8,282 nt of DNA from Desulfovibrio sp. (lineage in GTDB: Bacteria > Desulfobacterota > Desulfovibrionia > Desulfovibrionales > Desulfovibrionaceae): positions 373 to 8,654 of the forward strand of contig DQED01000321.1 of assembly GCA_003525525.1 (NCBI GenBank), in the 5' to 3' direction. A program made the position numbers and the translations under genes. Position 1 is the first letter of the stretch, and each line of letters opens with the position of its first letter. Of the stretch, positions 1 to 6,268 are shown piece by piece. The notes under the pieces are model-generated. The model ran no database searches. It had not been told where the DNA came from and saw only the letters and a list, made by a program, of their open reading frames with translations.

Positions 1-432
1 GGCCCAGACCGCGCCGTTGTGGCTGCGCGTGCATTTGACGAAGCCGCAGTAGACCACGATGGTCGCGTCCTTGTCGGGGCCGAGCAGCTTGGCGTAGTCC
101 GCCTCGGTCTTGCCGCCTGTCTCCTTGGCGTCCCATGTCTCCATGTCCGGGATGGGGAAGACGAAGTTGGCCGCGCCGGGGATGTGCTCCTTCTTGTAGC
201 TGTCCTCGTAGGGCATGGTGTCCACGATGACCACCTTCTTGCCGGAGTCGAGCCACTTCCTGAGCTCTTCGGTGGAGACCAGGCCGTAGCCGCCCTTTTG
301 CGTGTCGCGCACGAGCTTGACGGCTTCCTTTTCCTTGGCGGCCTCGTCCTCGAACTTGTCGGCCAGGGCCGTTTGCGCCAGGCAGAACACGGCGAGGACG
401 ACCAGGGTGGGGATCAGTTTGACGGTGCGCAT
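1..432 (-). CDS. Secreted rhodanese-domain protein (3' end outside window)
   Basis: The reverse strand is open from an ATG at 430-432 to the left edge, giving 144 residues; the C-terminus is missing. Residues 1-24 form a signal peptide (MRTVKL, then a hydrophobic stretch ending TALA before DKF), so the protein should be periplasmic. The rest matches a single rhodanese domain: IVDTMP at 69-74, EHIPGA at 82-87, and an active-site loop beginning YCGFVKCTR with the candidate nucleophile Cys129. Rhodanese domains carry sulfane sulfur on this cysteine. The loop is atypical because its sixth position is a second cysteine (Cys134) where many sulfurtransferases have Arg, so a thiol-relay or binding role is possible. 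AAGGAG lies 5 nt before the start, inside the end of the upstream gene, which overlaps by 19 nt. The pair is therefore probably one operon with translational coupling. The family call is secure; the substrate is unknown. Confidence 0.88.
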   Translation of the reverse strand, partial: MRTVKLIPTLVVLAVFCLAQTALADKFEDEAAKEKEAVKLVRDTQKGGYGLVSTEELRKWLDSGKKVVIVDTMPYEDSYKKEHIPGAANFVFPIPDMETWDAKETGGKTEADYAKLLGPDKDATIVVYCGFVKCTRSHNGAVWA

Positions 433-911
433 GCTTGCTCCTTGGCGGGGGTTGGTGGTTTGCGGCCGGTGCCGCGGAGGCGTCTCCAGGCCGCGCAGTA
501 GGCCACGCCGGCGAGCATGGCCAGGTCGCGCCGCAACGTGGGCCACAGGCCGTGGTAGACTTGGCCCTCGGGGTCTTCCGGGCCGTAGCAGCCGCAGTCG
601 ATGTCCAGGCCCTGGCGGATGGCGTTGACGACGACGCCGATGAAAAGCAGCAGCAGGCCGCCGATGACGGCGAGGCCGCCTGGCGCGTCGCACAGGAGCA
701 GGAGCCCGCCCGCGATCTCGAGCACGGGCAGGGCAACGGCCACGGGGGAGACGACGTCCGTGGGCAGGATGGCGAAGGCCTTGATGGTCAGGGCAAAGGC
801 GCGCACGTCGGCGAGCTTGATCGCGCCCGCCGCGATGAAAGCGACGGCCAGGGCGGCGCGCACGGCCCGGTAGGCCCAGGGGGAGGCGAGCAGGTTGCGG
901 AGTCGTTGCAT
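414..911 (-). CDS. MauE/DoxX-like redox-associated membrane protein
   Basis: A 165-residue integral membrane protein. Hydrophobic segments at about 16-32, 52-75, 78-97 and 126-142 suggest four transmembrane helices. The sequence AGAIKLAD after helix 1 and the motif DCGCYGPED (Cys106 and Cys108) after helix 3 are typical of the MauE/DoxX-like family. MauE itself is needed for maturation of methylamine dehydrogenase, but most family members serve other thiol-redox pathways. The Cys-x-Cys pair probably sits at a membrane face and exchanges electrons with a partner. The obvious partner is the periplasmic rhodanese gene that begins inside its last codons. The ATG at 909-911 has no strong Shine-Dalgarno (only CAGGG at a long distance), and no other start fits upstream in frame, so translation may be weak. 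The C-terminal tail is Pro/Lys-rich with one more cysteine (Cys161). Family assignment is good; the pathway is inferred. Confidence 0.82.
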   Translation of the reverse strand: MQRLRNLLASPWAYRAVRAALAVAFIAAGAIKLADVRAFALTIKAFAILPTDVVSPVAVALPVLEIAGGLLLLCDAPGGLAVIGGLLLLFIGVVVNAIRQGLDIDCGCYGPEDPEGQVYHGLWPTLRRDLAMLAGVAYCAAWRRLRGTGRKPPTPAKEQACAPSN

Positions 912-1180
912 GGTCGGGCGTCGCCCTGGGCTCGTGCCCGCGACCCTATTCCCTTACCATGTCGTATTTATGCTGGCCAATCGATAGGACAAATCGTTTG
1001 GGGCGAACGGATAGGCTGCGTCTTTCGCAGGATGCGGCCGCCTTCGAATGTGCCTGTAAGGCGGTGCGTTCCATGCCGCCATTTACTGCATCGCAGTTGC
1101 CCCCCGTCGGGGAGGTCCAGGAGGGACGCTGTCCCTCCTGGCCGCCGGAGGCGTTTCTCTTCCCTCCCGCCGTCTTCCCG
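912..1180. other. Intergenic region between MauE-like and LysM genes
   Basis: These 269 bp should hold the promoter of the minus-strand MauE-rhodanese pair and the 3' end of the LysM transcript. The part at 955-1005 is AT-richer than its surroundings. On the minus strand it contains TTGTCC, followed about 16 nt later by TAAATA, a weak sigma-70-like pair that I would not call with confidence. A small hairpin, CTGCG-TCTTT-CGCAG, lies at 1016-1030, and GGCGG/CCGCC arms lie at 1060-1064 and 1076-1080. The strong hairpin near the LysM stop is listed separately. No credible small gene was seen. Confidence 0.5.
1102..1154 (-). terminator. Hairpin repeat element, copy 1, after the LysM gene
   Basis: A perfect 11-bp stem (CCAGGAGGGAC at 1117-1127, GTCCCTCCTGG at 1131-1141) closes a 3-nt loop 27-64 bp beyond the LysM stop codon. 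Read on the minus strand it begins ACGCCTCCGGCGGCC and continues after the stem with ACCTCCCCGACGGGG. There is no U-tract, so it is not a textbook intrinsic terminator. The same arrangement recurs after metW at 6181-6232, in the same orientation relative to its gene. It is probably a repeated 3'-end element that stops transcription or protects mRNA. Confidence 0.6.
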
Positions 1181-2137
1181 TCATTGCGCCGCGTCCGGCG
1201 CCTGTTCCTGCTGCGGCTTCGCCTGGGTCGGGATCCTGAGCACCGTGCCCGGCTTCAGGTTGTCGGGATCGATGCCGGGATTGGCGGCGATGACGTCGCG
1301 GGTGCGCGCGCCGTGGCTGTTGGCCACGCGGGACAGGATGTCGCCGTCCTTGACCGTGTATTCGTCGTACGGTCCCGCCGGGACATCCGCGGGCTTGGCC
1401 CGGGCCGTGTCCTGGGTTTGGTTCGCGCCTTGGGGCAGGGCGATGGTCGCGTCCGCTTTGAGGTTCTTGTCCGTGAGGCCCGGGTTGGCGGCGGACAGGG
1501 CCTCCTCGGTCACGCCGTAGCGCTTGGCGATGCGCGCGAGGCTGTCGCCCCTTTTCACCTTGTAGGTCGCCCCCGTGCCGGCGGCGGGCGACGCGGCCTT
1601 GTCCTGGCCGGGAGCCGGGGCGAGGCCCTGCTCCTTGGCCGAGGCTTCGGTCAGCGGCGCGTAGAAGTAGAACACCCGGCCGCGGGAACCGTCCTTGTCC
1701 TGGCGGTTGCCGATGAAGGCGTAGCCGGGCCAGCTCCAGGCCGCGACCTCGGACGGCCGGCCGGAGGCGTCCTTTTTCTCGCGCACCGTGTCCGGGGGAC
1801 CGTACTTGGCTTCGAGGCTGCGCTGCATGGCCGCGGCGGAACCCGCGCCCTCGTAGTCGATCTCGGCGTGGTAGAACTTGTCCTTGAAAAAGGAATAGGT
1901 CACATGGCGCACGGTCATGCCGCCGAGGTCCTTCTTCTCTCCTTTCTTTTCGTAATGGACGATGTCGCCGTCGCGTTCGGCCTGGGTGAGCCCCGGCACG
2001 CTCGCGGCCGAGGCGCCCCATTTGACGTCCCGGAAGTCTTCGGGCTTTTTCTGCGGGTCGGCGGCCGACGCCGGAACGGCGGCAGCGGTCAGAAAGGCAA
2101 GGCCGGTCAGCACGGCGGCCAGATGTCGCATGATCAT
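1181..2137 (-). CDS. Secreted protein with two C-terminal LysM domains
   Basis: Taken from the ATG at 2135-2137 the protein has 318 residues; the reading frame is open 57 bp further upstream. This start is chosen because GGAGG lies 10 nt before it and the signal peptide (MIMRHLAAVLTGL, ending PASA-A near residue 26) then sits at the N-terminus. Residues about 33-162 form a domain with FRDVKWGAS, YSFFKDKFYHAEIDY and LEAKYGPP. This resembles N-terminal domains of other secreted deltaproteobacterial proteins, but its function is not known to me. A Pro/Ala linker follows. LysM domain 1 spans about 191-235 (YKVKRGDSLARIAKRYGV) and LysM domain 2 about 259-303 (YTVKDGDILSRVA). LysM domains bind peptidoglycan or related glycans, so the protein is probably held at the cell wall in the periplasm. 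No catalytic motif was seen. It lies 132 bp downstream of the patatin-like gene on the same strand and is probably co-transcribed with it. Confidence 0.85.
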   Translation of the reverse strand: MIMRHLAAVLTGLAFLTAAAVPASAADPQKKPEDFRDVKWGASAASVPGLTQAERDGDIVHYEKKGEKKDLGGMTVRHVTYSFFKDKFYHAEIDYEGAGSAAAMQRSLEAKYGPPDTVREKKDASGRPSEVAAWSWPGYAFIGNRQDKDGSRGRVFYFYAPLTEASAKEQGLAPAPGQDKAASPAAGTGATYKVKRGDSLARIAKRYGVTEEALSAANPGLTDKNLKADATIALPQGANQTQDTARAKPADVPAGPYDEYTVKDGDILSRVANSHGARTRDVIAANPGIDPDNLKPGTVLRIPTQAKPQQEQAPDAAQ

Positions 2138-2147
2138 GGGAAAAACG

Positions 2148-2178
2148 CCTCCAGGGTATGGGTTCGCCATACCCTGGA
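2148..2178 (-). promoter_or_regulatory. Perfect hairpin overlapping the LysM gene's Shine-Dalgarno
   Basis: In the minus-strand RNA, TCCAGGGTATGG (2178-2167) and CCATACCCTGGA (2161-2150) form an uninterrupted 12-bp stem with a 5-nt loop. The Shine-Dalgarno GGAGG of the LysM gene occupies 2152-2148, so three of its five bases are inside the stem. This could limit translation of the LysM gene, or the stem could protect its 5' end after mRNA processing. The sequence shows the structure; the regulatory role is inferred. Confidence 0.55.
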
Positions 2179-2203
2179 AGGTCGTGCCAGACAACCTCCG
2201 GTT

Positions 2204-2259
2204 GCGCGCCCTTCCGATCCCGCGCCGCAGGCGCGCGGCGCGGGATCGGAAGGGCGCGC
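2204..2259. repeat. Perfect 25-bp inverted repeat between patatin and LysM genes
   Basis: The arms at 2204-2228 and 2235-2259 are exact reverse complements over 25 bp with a 6-nt loop (aggcgc). Flanking CCTCC (2195-2199) and GGAGG (2264-2268) could extend the structure. It begins 10 bp beyond the patatin stop codon and ends 67 bp before the LysM start. No T-tract follows on either strand, so it is either a strong processing or attenuation hairpin within the patatin-LysM transcript, or a copy of a REP-like palindromic element. Confidence 0.7.
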
Positions 2260-2269
2260 GGGTGGAGGC

Positions 2270-4018
2270 TCAGCGCATCACGCCGTTTTGGGTGAAATCC
2301 TGCTTGGCCATGCCGATGAGCCAGTCGGCGAGTTTTTTGAGCTTGCCTTTGAGAAAAAGGGTGATGAGGTTGCGCAGCCCGGGGTCGTCCACGTACTTTT
2401 TGAGATAGATCTTGGCCACGGCCTTGATGCGGCCCTTGAGCAGGGAGCGCAGCGGATCGAGGCCGTTTCCGGCGAGCACCGCTTCGTCGAAGGACAGGGC
2501 CTTCACTTCGTTTCCCTTGTCCGGATCGAGTCCGGGCATCAGCGGGATGATGGGGATAAAGAGCCTGGTTGTCCCGCCGTCCGGCCTGCGCACGGCGAAC
2601 CGTGCCAGGTTGCTCGCGTCGGCTTTGAACACCGGGTTTTTCGTGGCCGCCTCGAAGGGAATGAGGAAATGGTGGGACAGGAACCGCTGGCAGTTGCGGC
2701 GGCCCAGCTGGAAGTCGTGCCGCCGGAATCTCCTCGAGAAGAAGCCGCTGAAACCGCCAAGGGCGCCGCAGGCGATGTCGGCGTGCCAGGGCTTGGCCTT
2801 GCCTTCGCGGACGGGGCCGATGATGAAGCGGCTGTAACAGTCGCGATCCTGGGCCAGGGCGAGTTCATCCTCCTTGAACCGGGCGTTGGCCTTCATGGCC
2901 CCGATGATCTTGAGGGCCATGGCCAGCACGTCGGGAGCGGTCGTGGGAAAGGCCGCGTCGCCGGCGGGCTGGGGGAACGGGTCGATGAGCAGGACGGCGC
3001 GATGCGCCCGCTCCGGGTCGCGCGGGTTGACCATGTCGTCGCCGGCCAGGATGCGTCGTCCCAGCTCCAGGGGTTCGTTGTCGAAAGTGCCGCCGTCCAC
3101 GTTGAGGGTGGCGCGCCGGACGGCGTCCGTCCGGGCCAGGGCGTCCCTGTCGAGGTCCACGAGCTGTTCCCGGGCTTTGATCTCCAGGATGCGGTTGGCG
3201 CTGTCGTAGGACACCAGTTGCGGCACGAGCCATTTGCGCAGGGCGTAGTCGTCGACGTAGCGCGTGAGCATTCTCGGGGCCAGGGCCAGGGGGAAGGCGC
3301 CCGTGGCCAGGGCGGCGGTCTTGAAAAATGTCCAGTCCTCGGAACCCGGGTCTGTCGGATCGAGGGCGACGGGCATGCCGCCGATGGGGGAGGGGATGTC
3401 CTGGCTGGGGTGCTTTTGGTAGACGAAGTGGGCGTAATCCTTGTGCAGGGTCATGGGGTAGCCGTAGTCGCCCTGGCCTTTGAAAGGGATCTTGTAGGGC
3501 GTGCCGCGCAGGTTGGCCAGGGACAGGACCACGTGCAGGTCGTCGGCGATATAGGGCCGCGGCGCGGCCGTGCCGGGCGCCGGCCGCATGCGTTCCTCGG
3601 CCAGGGCGTCGAGGGCGGTGCAGTCGAGCAGGGAGTCCACCCGCTGCGCCGCGAGATCGTCGAGGCCCAGGAACTGCTCGATGTCGACACGCTCCACCCA
3701 GCATTCGTAGAGGGCGTTGCCTTGCGGCGCGTCGCCGTCGAGGTTGAGGTTCTTGACCGGTTCGATGCGGCCGGACAGTGCGGCCGTCAGTGCGGCCGCG
3801 GTCATGCCTCCGGCCGAGGCCCCGGCCAGCACCGGGATGCGCACGCTGTGGCGCAGCACGTCGTGGCCTTCCCGCTTGGCCTGCTCCCAGGCCTCCAGCG
3901 CTTCCAGCAGGAAGTCCAAAACGCCGGCGGTGTAAGCGCCGGCGGATACCGCGCCGGCCATGACCAATCCCAATTCGAAAAGCCCTGCCTGTTTCTCCGG
4001 TTGCGGCGAATCCGGCAT
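2270..4018 (-). CDS. Patatin-like phospholipase family protein
   Basis: A 582-residue protein with the patatin Ser-Asp dyad. The nucleophile elbow is GASAGG with Ser68, and the second catalytic residue is Asp308 in NVDGGTFDNEP. The oxyanion region is AGAVSAGAYTAGV (21-33) instead of the common GGGxRG form. ATGAFPLALAPR (239-250) is another family block. Patatin-like enzymes hydrolyse acyl esters of phospholipids or other lipids. There is no signal peptide or transmembrane segment, so the protein is predicted cytoplasmic or peripheral unless exported another way. The region after about residue 330, including a basic segment at 429-445 and a Lys-rich C-terminus, extends beyond the minimal domain and may contact membrane. 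The ATG at 4016-4018 is supported by AAGGAGG 5 nt upstream. The gene is divergent from metX and precedes the LysM gene on the same strand. The fold and active site are clear; the substrate is unknown. Confidence 0.9.
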   Translation of the reverse strand: MPDSPQPEKQAGLFELGLVMAGAVSAGAYTAGVLDFLLEALEAWEQAKREGHDVLRHSVRIPVLAGASAGGMTAAALTAALSGRIEPVKNLNLDGDAPQGNALYECWVERVDIEQFLGLDDLAAQRVDSLLDCTALDALAEERMRPAPGTAAPRPYIADDLHVVLSLANLRGTPYKIPFKGQGDYGYPMTLHKDYAHFVYQKHPSQDIPSPIGGMPVALDPTDPGSEDWTFFKTAALATGAFPLALAPRMLTRYVDDYALRKWLVPQLVSYDSANRILEIKAREQLVDLDRDALARTDAVRRATLNVDGGTFDNEPLELGRRILAGDDMVNPRDPERAHRAVLLIDPFPQPAGDAAFPTTAPDVLAMALKIIGAMKANARFKEDELALAQDRDCYSRFIIGPVREGKAKPWHADIACGALGGFSGFFSRRFRRHDFQLGRRNCQRFLSHHFLIPFEAATKNPVFKADASNLARFAVRRPDGGTTRLFIPIIPLMPGLDPDKGNEVKALSFDEAVLAGNGLDPLRSLLKGRIKAVAKIYLKKYVDDPGLRNLITLFLKGKLKKLADWLIGMAKQDFTQNGVMR

Positions 4019-4368
4019 GTGGTCCTCCTTGTGTCGGGATAGGAAAATGGGAGAATGTCATATTCGTCTATACAGGTTGCGCGCGGGAAGGGGAAGCGTT
4101 TCGACGGATGCATCCTCATGGAAATCGTTACGGTTATTGCCTCCTTGCAGCCTATTCATGAAATACGCCGGGACAGGAAGGTGTTATTCGTGAACAGTTA
4201 TGATTCCGGAACAATGGAATGCCACGGCTTCGTCTCCTCCCGGGCGCATGCGGCGCAAGGCGACGCCGCTTCGCAGCCGCGCCCGACGCCGCGTCGCGCC
4301 GGCAGGCCGGGTTCCGCCTCGCTGGCGCTTTGCCCACCTTCCTGGTAGGAGACCAGGCAGAGGCAGCC
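4019..4368. other. Divergent control region between patatin gene and metX
   Basis: These 350 bp lie between divergent starts. The half next to the patatin gene (about 4030-4210) is AT-richer and should contain both promoters. For metX, TATGAT at 4199-4204 is a possible -10 box, but I see no good -35 box 16-18 nt upstream. For the patatin gene, the minus strand has TATAGA and GAATATGAC near 4060-4075, also without a clear -35. The half next to metX is very GC-rich and foldable and is listed separately. An open frame at 4055-4348 is not supported as a gene. Confidence 0.5.
4241..4364 (+). promoter_or_regulatory. Structured 5' leader of metX
   Basis: Several stems can be drawn by eye. CGGGCGC (4241-4247) pairs with GCGCCCG (4279-4285), enclosing GCGGCG (4250-4255) paired with CGCCGC (4264-4269). 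GCGCC (4296-4300) pairs with GGCGC (4324-4328). CCTGGT (4341-4346) pairs with ACCAGG (4352-4357) around a 5-nt AGGAG loop. GCCTC (4316-4320) can also pair with GAGGC (4360-4364), which would mask the AGAGG ribosome binding site of metX. This fits translational control, but GC-rich DNA folds easily. I could not match it to a SAM-I, SAM-II, SAH or cobalamin riboswitch core. Confidence 0.35.
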
Positions 4369-5562
4369 ATGAGCGAATACGTGGAACATGCGCAGACCGG
4401 AACGAGCGTGGGACGGGTGGAAAAGCGGTTTTTCACCTTCGCCGCGCCGCCGGACGTCCTGACCGTGGAATCGGGCCGCACGCTCGGCCCCGTGACCCTG
4501 GCCTACGAGACCTACGGCACGCTTGACGCAACCGCTTCCAACGCCGTGCTCGTGCTGCATGCCCTGACCGGCGACTCCCACGCCGCAGGCTACTACGACA
4601 AGGCCGACGCCAAGCCCGGCTGGTGGGACATCATGATCGGCCCGGGCAAGCCCATCGACACGGAACGCTACTACGTCATCTGCTCCAACGTCATCGGCGG
4701 CTGCATGGGCTCGACCGGCCCCTCGTCCGTGGACCCGGCCACGGGCCGTCCCTACGGGCTGTCCTTCCCGGTCATCACCATCGGCGACATGGTGCGGGCG
4801 CAAAAGCGCCTGGTGGAGCACCTGGGCGTTGCAAAGCTCCTGTGCGCCATCGGCGGCTCCATGGGCGGCATGCAGGTCCTCGAATGGGCCGTGCGCTACC
4901 CGGACATGGTGCGCTCCGCCGTGCCGCTGGCCACCACCACCAAGCACTCGGCGCTGGCCATCGCGTTCAACGAGGTGGCGCGCCAGGCGATCATGGCCGA
5001 CCCCAAGTGGCAATGCGGCGACTACTACGACGGCGAGAACCCCGGCCACGGCCTGGCCGTGGCGCGCATGATCGGGCACATCACCTACCTCTCCGACGAA
5101 TCCATGCGCCAGAAGTTCGACCGCCGGCTCCAGGACCGCTGCGAGATCTCGTTCAATTTCGAGGAGGCCGACTTCCAGGTGGAGTCCTACCTGCGCTATC
5201 AGGGCCAGAAGTTCGTGGACCGCTTCGACGCCAACTCCTTCCTCTACGTGACCAAGGCCGCGGACTATTTCAACCTGGAGGCCGCGCACGGCGGCGGTTC
5301 GGCCGTGTCGGCCTTCGCCAAGGCGCGCTGCCGCTTCCTCGTGGCCTCGTTCTCCTCGGACTGGCTCTACCCGACCTACCAGTCCCGGGCCATGGTGCAG
5401 GCCATGAAGAAGAACGGCCTGGACGTGAGCTTCGTCGAGATCGAGGCGAAATGGGGCCACGACGCCTTCCTGCTCCCCAACGCCAGGCTGTCGGGCATGC
5501 TCGAGAGCTTCCTCGACCGGGCGGCCGCGGACGCGGCCAAGGAGGCGGGCCATGCGCTATGA
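4369..5562 (+). CDS. metX: Homoserine O-acyltransferase MetX
   Basis: This enzyme acylates the hydroxyl of homoserine, activating it for sulfur incorporation in cytoplasmic methionine synthesis. With the ATG at 4369 the protein has 397 residues, normal for the family. The frame is open 150 bp upstream, but those codons lie in the GC-rich leader, while AGAGG 5 nt before 4369 and the usual MetX N-terminus support this start. It is an alpha/beta-hydrolase fold with catalytic Ser164 in IGGSMGGMQ, Asp331 in SSDWLYP and His364 in KWGHDAF. Family hallmarks include LVLHALTGDSH, VIGGCMGSTGPSS and ATTTKHSALAIAFNEVAR. The acyl donor cannot be settled by eye, because some MetX proteins use succinyl-CoA and not acetyl-CoA. 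The last 11 nt overlap metW, so the two are translated as a coupled pair. Regulation may involve the structured leader just upstream. Confidence 0.96.
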   Translation: MSEYVEHAQTGTSVGRVEKRFFTFAAPPDVLTVESGRTLGPVTLAYETYGTLDATASNAVLVLHALTGDSHAAGYYDKADAKPGWWDIMIGPGKPIDTERYYVICSNVIGGCMGSTGPSSVDPATGRPYGLSFPVITIGDMVRAQKRLVEHLGVAKLLCAIGGSMGGMQVLEWAVRYPDMVRSAVPLATTTKHSALAIAFNEVARQAIMADPKWQCGDYYDGENPGHGLAVARMIGHITYLSDESMRQKFDRRLQDRCEISFNFEEADFQVESYLRYQGQKFVDRFDANSFLYVTKAADYFNLEAAHGGGSAVSAFAKARCRFLVASFSSDWLYPTYQSRAMVQAMKKNGLDVSFVEIEAKWGHDAFLLPNARLSGMLESFLDRAAADAAKEAGHAL

Positions 5563-6157
5563 CCTGTCGCTCATCGCCTCCTGGATCGAGCCGGGCTCCA
5601 AGGTGCTCGATCTCGGCTGCGGCTCGGGCGATCTGCTGCACATCCTCTCCGTGGACAAGGACGTGCGCGGCACGGGCATCGAAGCCGAAGAGGGCAAGGT
5701 CACGCGAGGGATCGAGAAGGGCCTTTCCATCCTGCACGGCGACATCAACGAGGAAGTCCGGGACTACGCCGACGGCAGCTTCGACTACGTGATCCTGTCC
5801 CAGACGCTGCAACAGGTCTACGACCCGGCGAGCCTTATCCGCGAGATGCTGCGCGTGGGGCGTCGCGGCATCGTGAGCTTTCCCAACTTCGCCTACTACC
5901 GCATCCGGGGCCAGCTGCTTTTCCGCGGCCGCGCGCCGGTCTCGCGGGAGCTCCCCTACGAGTGGTACGACACGCCCAACATCCGCGTCATCACCATCCG
6001 CGATTTCCGGCGCTTCTGCCGCAAGGAAGGTTTCGCCATCGCGCGCGAGACGGCCATCAGCACGCCGCACCATCACGAAAAGGGCATGGTCGTGAAGTTT
6101 TTTCCCAACCTGCTGGCCACCTACGGCATGTTTCTGCTGCGCAGGCGGGAAGGGTAG
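5552..6157 (+). CDS. metW: Methionine biosynthesis protein MetW
   Basis: A 201-residue class I methyltransferase-fold protein. Motif I is VLDLGCGSGDLL (18-29), followed by GIEAE at 42-46, HGDINE at 62-67 and FDYVILSQTLQQV at 77-89. The block PYEWYDTPNIR (135-145) is a MetW hallmark. MetW nearly always accompanies metX. From my recollection of the literature, it binds MetX and supports its activity in Pseudomonas; a methyl-transfer reaction is not established. The ATG at 5552 lies within the last codons of metX, with AAGGAGG 6 nt upstream, giving an 11-nt overlap and probable translational coupling. The length is typical of the family and no lesions are visible. The stop codon is 111 bp from that of the convergent RTX gene, with a palindrome in between. 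Confidence 0.94.
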   Translation: MRYDLSLIASWIEPGSKVLDLGCGSGDLLHILSVDKDVRGTGIEAEEGKVTRGIEKGLSILHGDINEEVRDYADGSFDYVILSQTLQQVYDPASLIREMLRVGRRGIVSFPNFAYYRIRGQLLFRGRAPVSRELPYEWYDTPNIRVITIRDFRRFCRKEGFAIARETAISTPHHHEKGMVVKFFPNLLATYGMFLLRRREG

Positions 6158-6180
6158 GGAGCCGGGGAGAACGAGGGAAG

Positions 6181-6232
6181 ATGCCTCGGCGTCCAGGAGG
6201 GGCGACGGCCCCTCCTGGACCTCCCGGAAGGG
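6181..6232 (+). terminator. Hairpin repeat element, copy 2, between metW and the RTX gene
   Basis: A perfect 13-bp stem (GTCCAGGAGGGGC at 6191-6203, GCCCCTCCTGGAC at 6208-6220) with the 4-nt loop GACG lies 34 nt after the metW stop and in the 111-bp spacer between convergent genes. The element starts ATGCCTCGGCG and ends ACCTCCCGGAAGGG, closely matching the element after the LysM gene at 1102-1154. It may act as a bidirectional transcription end, although no U-tract is present. Confidence 0.6.
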
Positions 6233-6268
6233 AAACGCCGGGGAAGGCCGGCTGGGACGGTCGCCGGG

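Noticed and set aside
959..4042. A 1027-codon open frame on the plus strand.
   Set aside because: It runs antisense to both the LysM and patatin genes, which have clear domains, signals and ribosome binding sites. High GC removes stop codons from the opposite frame, and the predicted protein has no recognisable domain.
4055..4348. A 97-codon open frame ending 20 nt before metX, considered as a leader peptide.
   Set aside because: It has no good ribosome binding site, no methionine-rich or otherwise regulatory codon run, and its second half is a by-product of the GC-rich leader.
4341..4364. Resemblance of TAGGAGACCAGGC to the B12 box of cobalamin riboswitches.
   Set aside because: The rest of the cobalamin riboswitch core could not be found upstream, and the match is explained by the local CCTGGT/ACCAGG hairpin.
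4198..5553. A 451-codon open frame on the minus strand.
   Set aside because: It is antisense to metX, whose catalytic triad and family motifs are intact.
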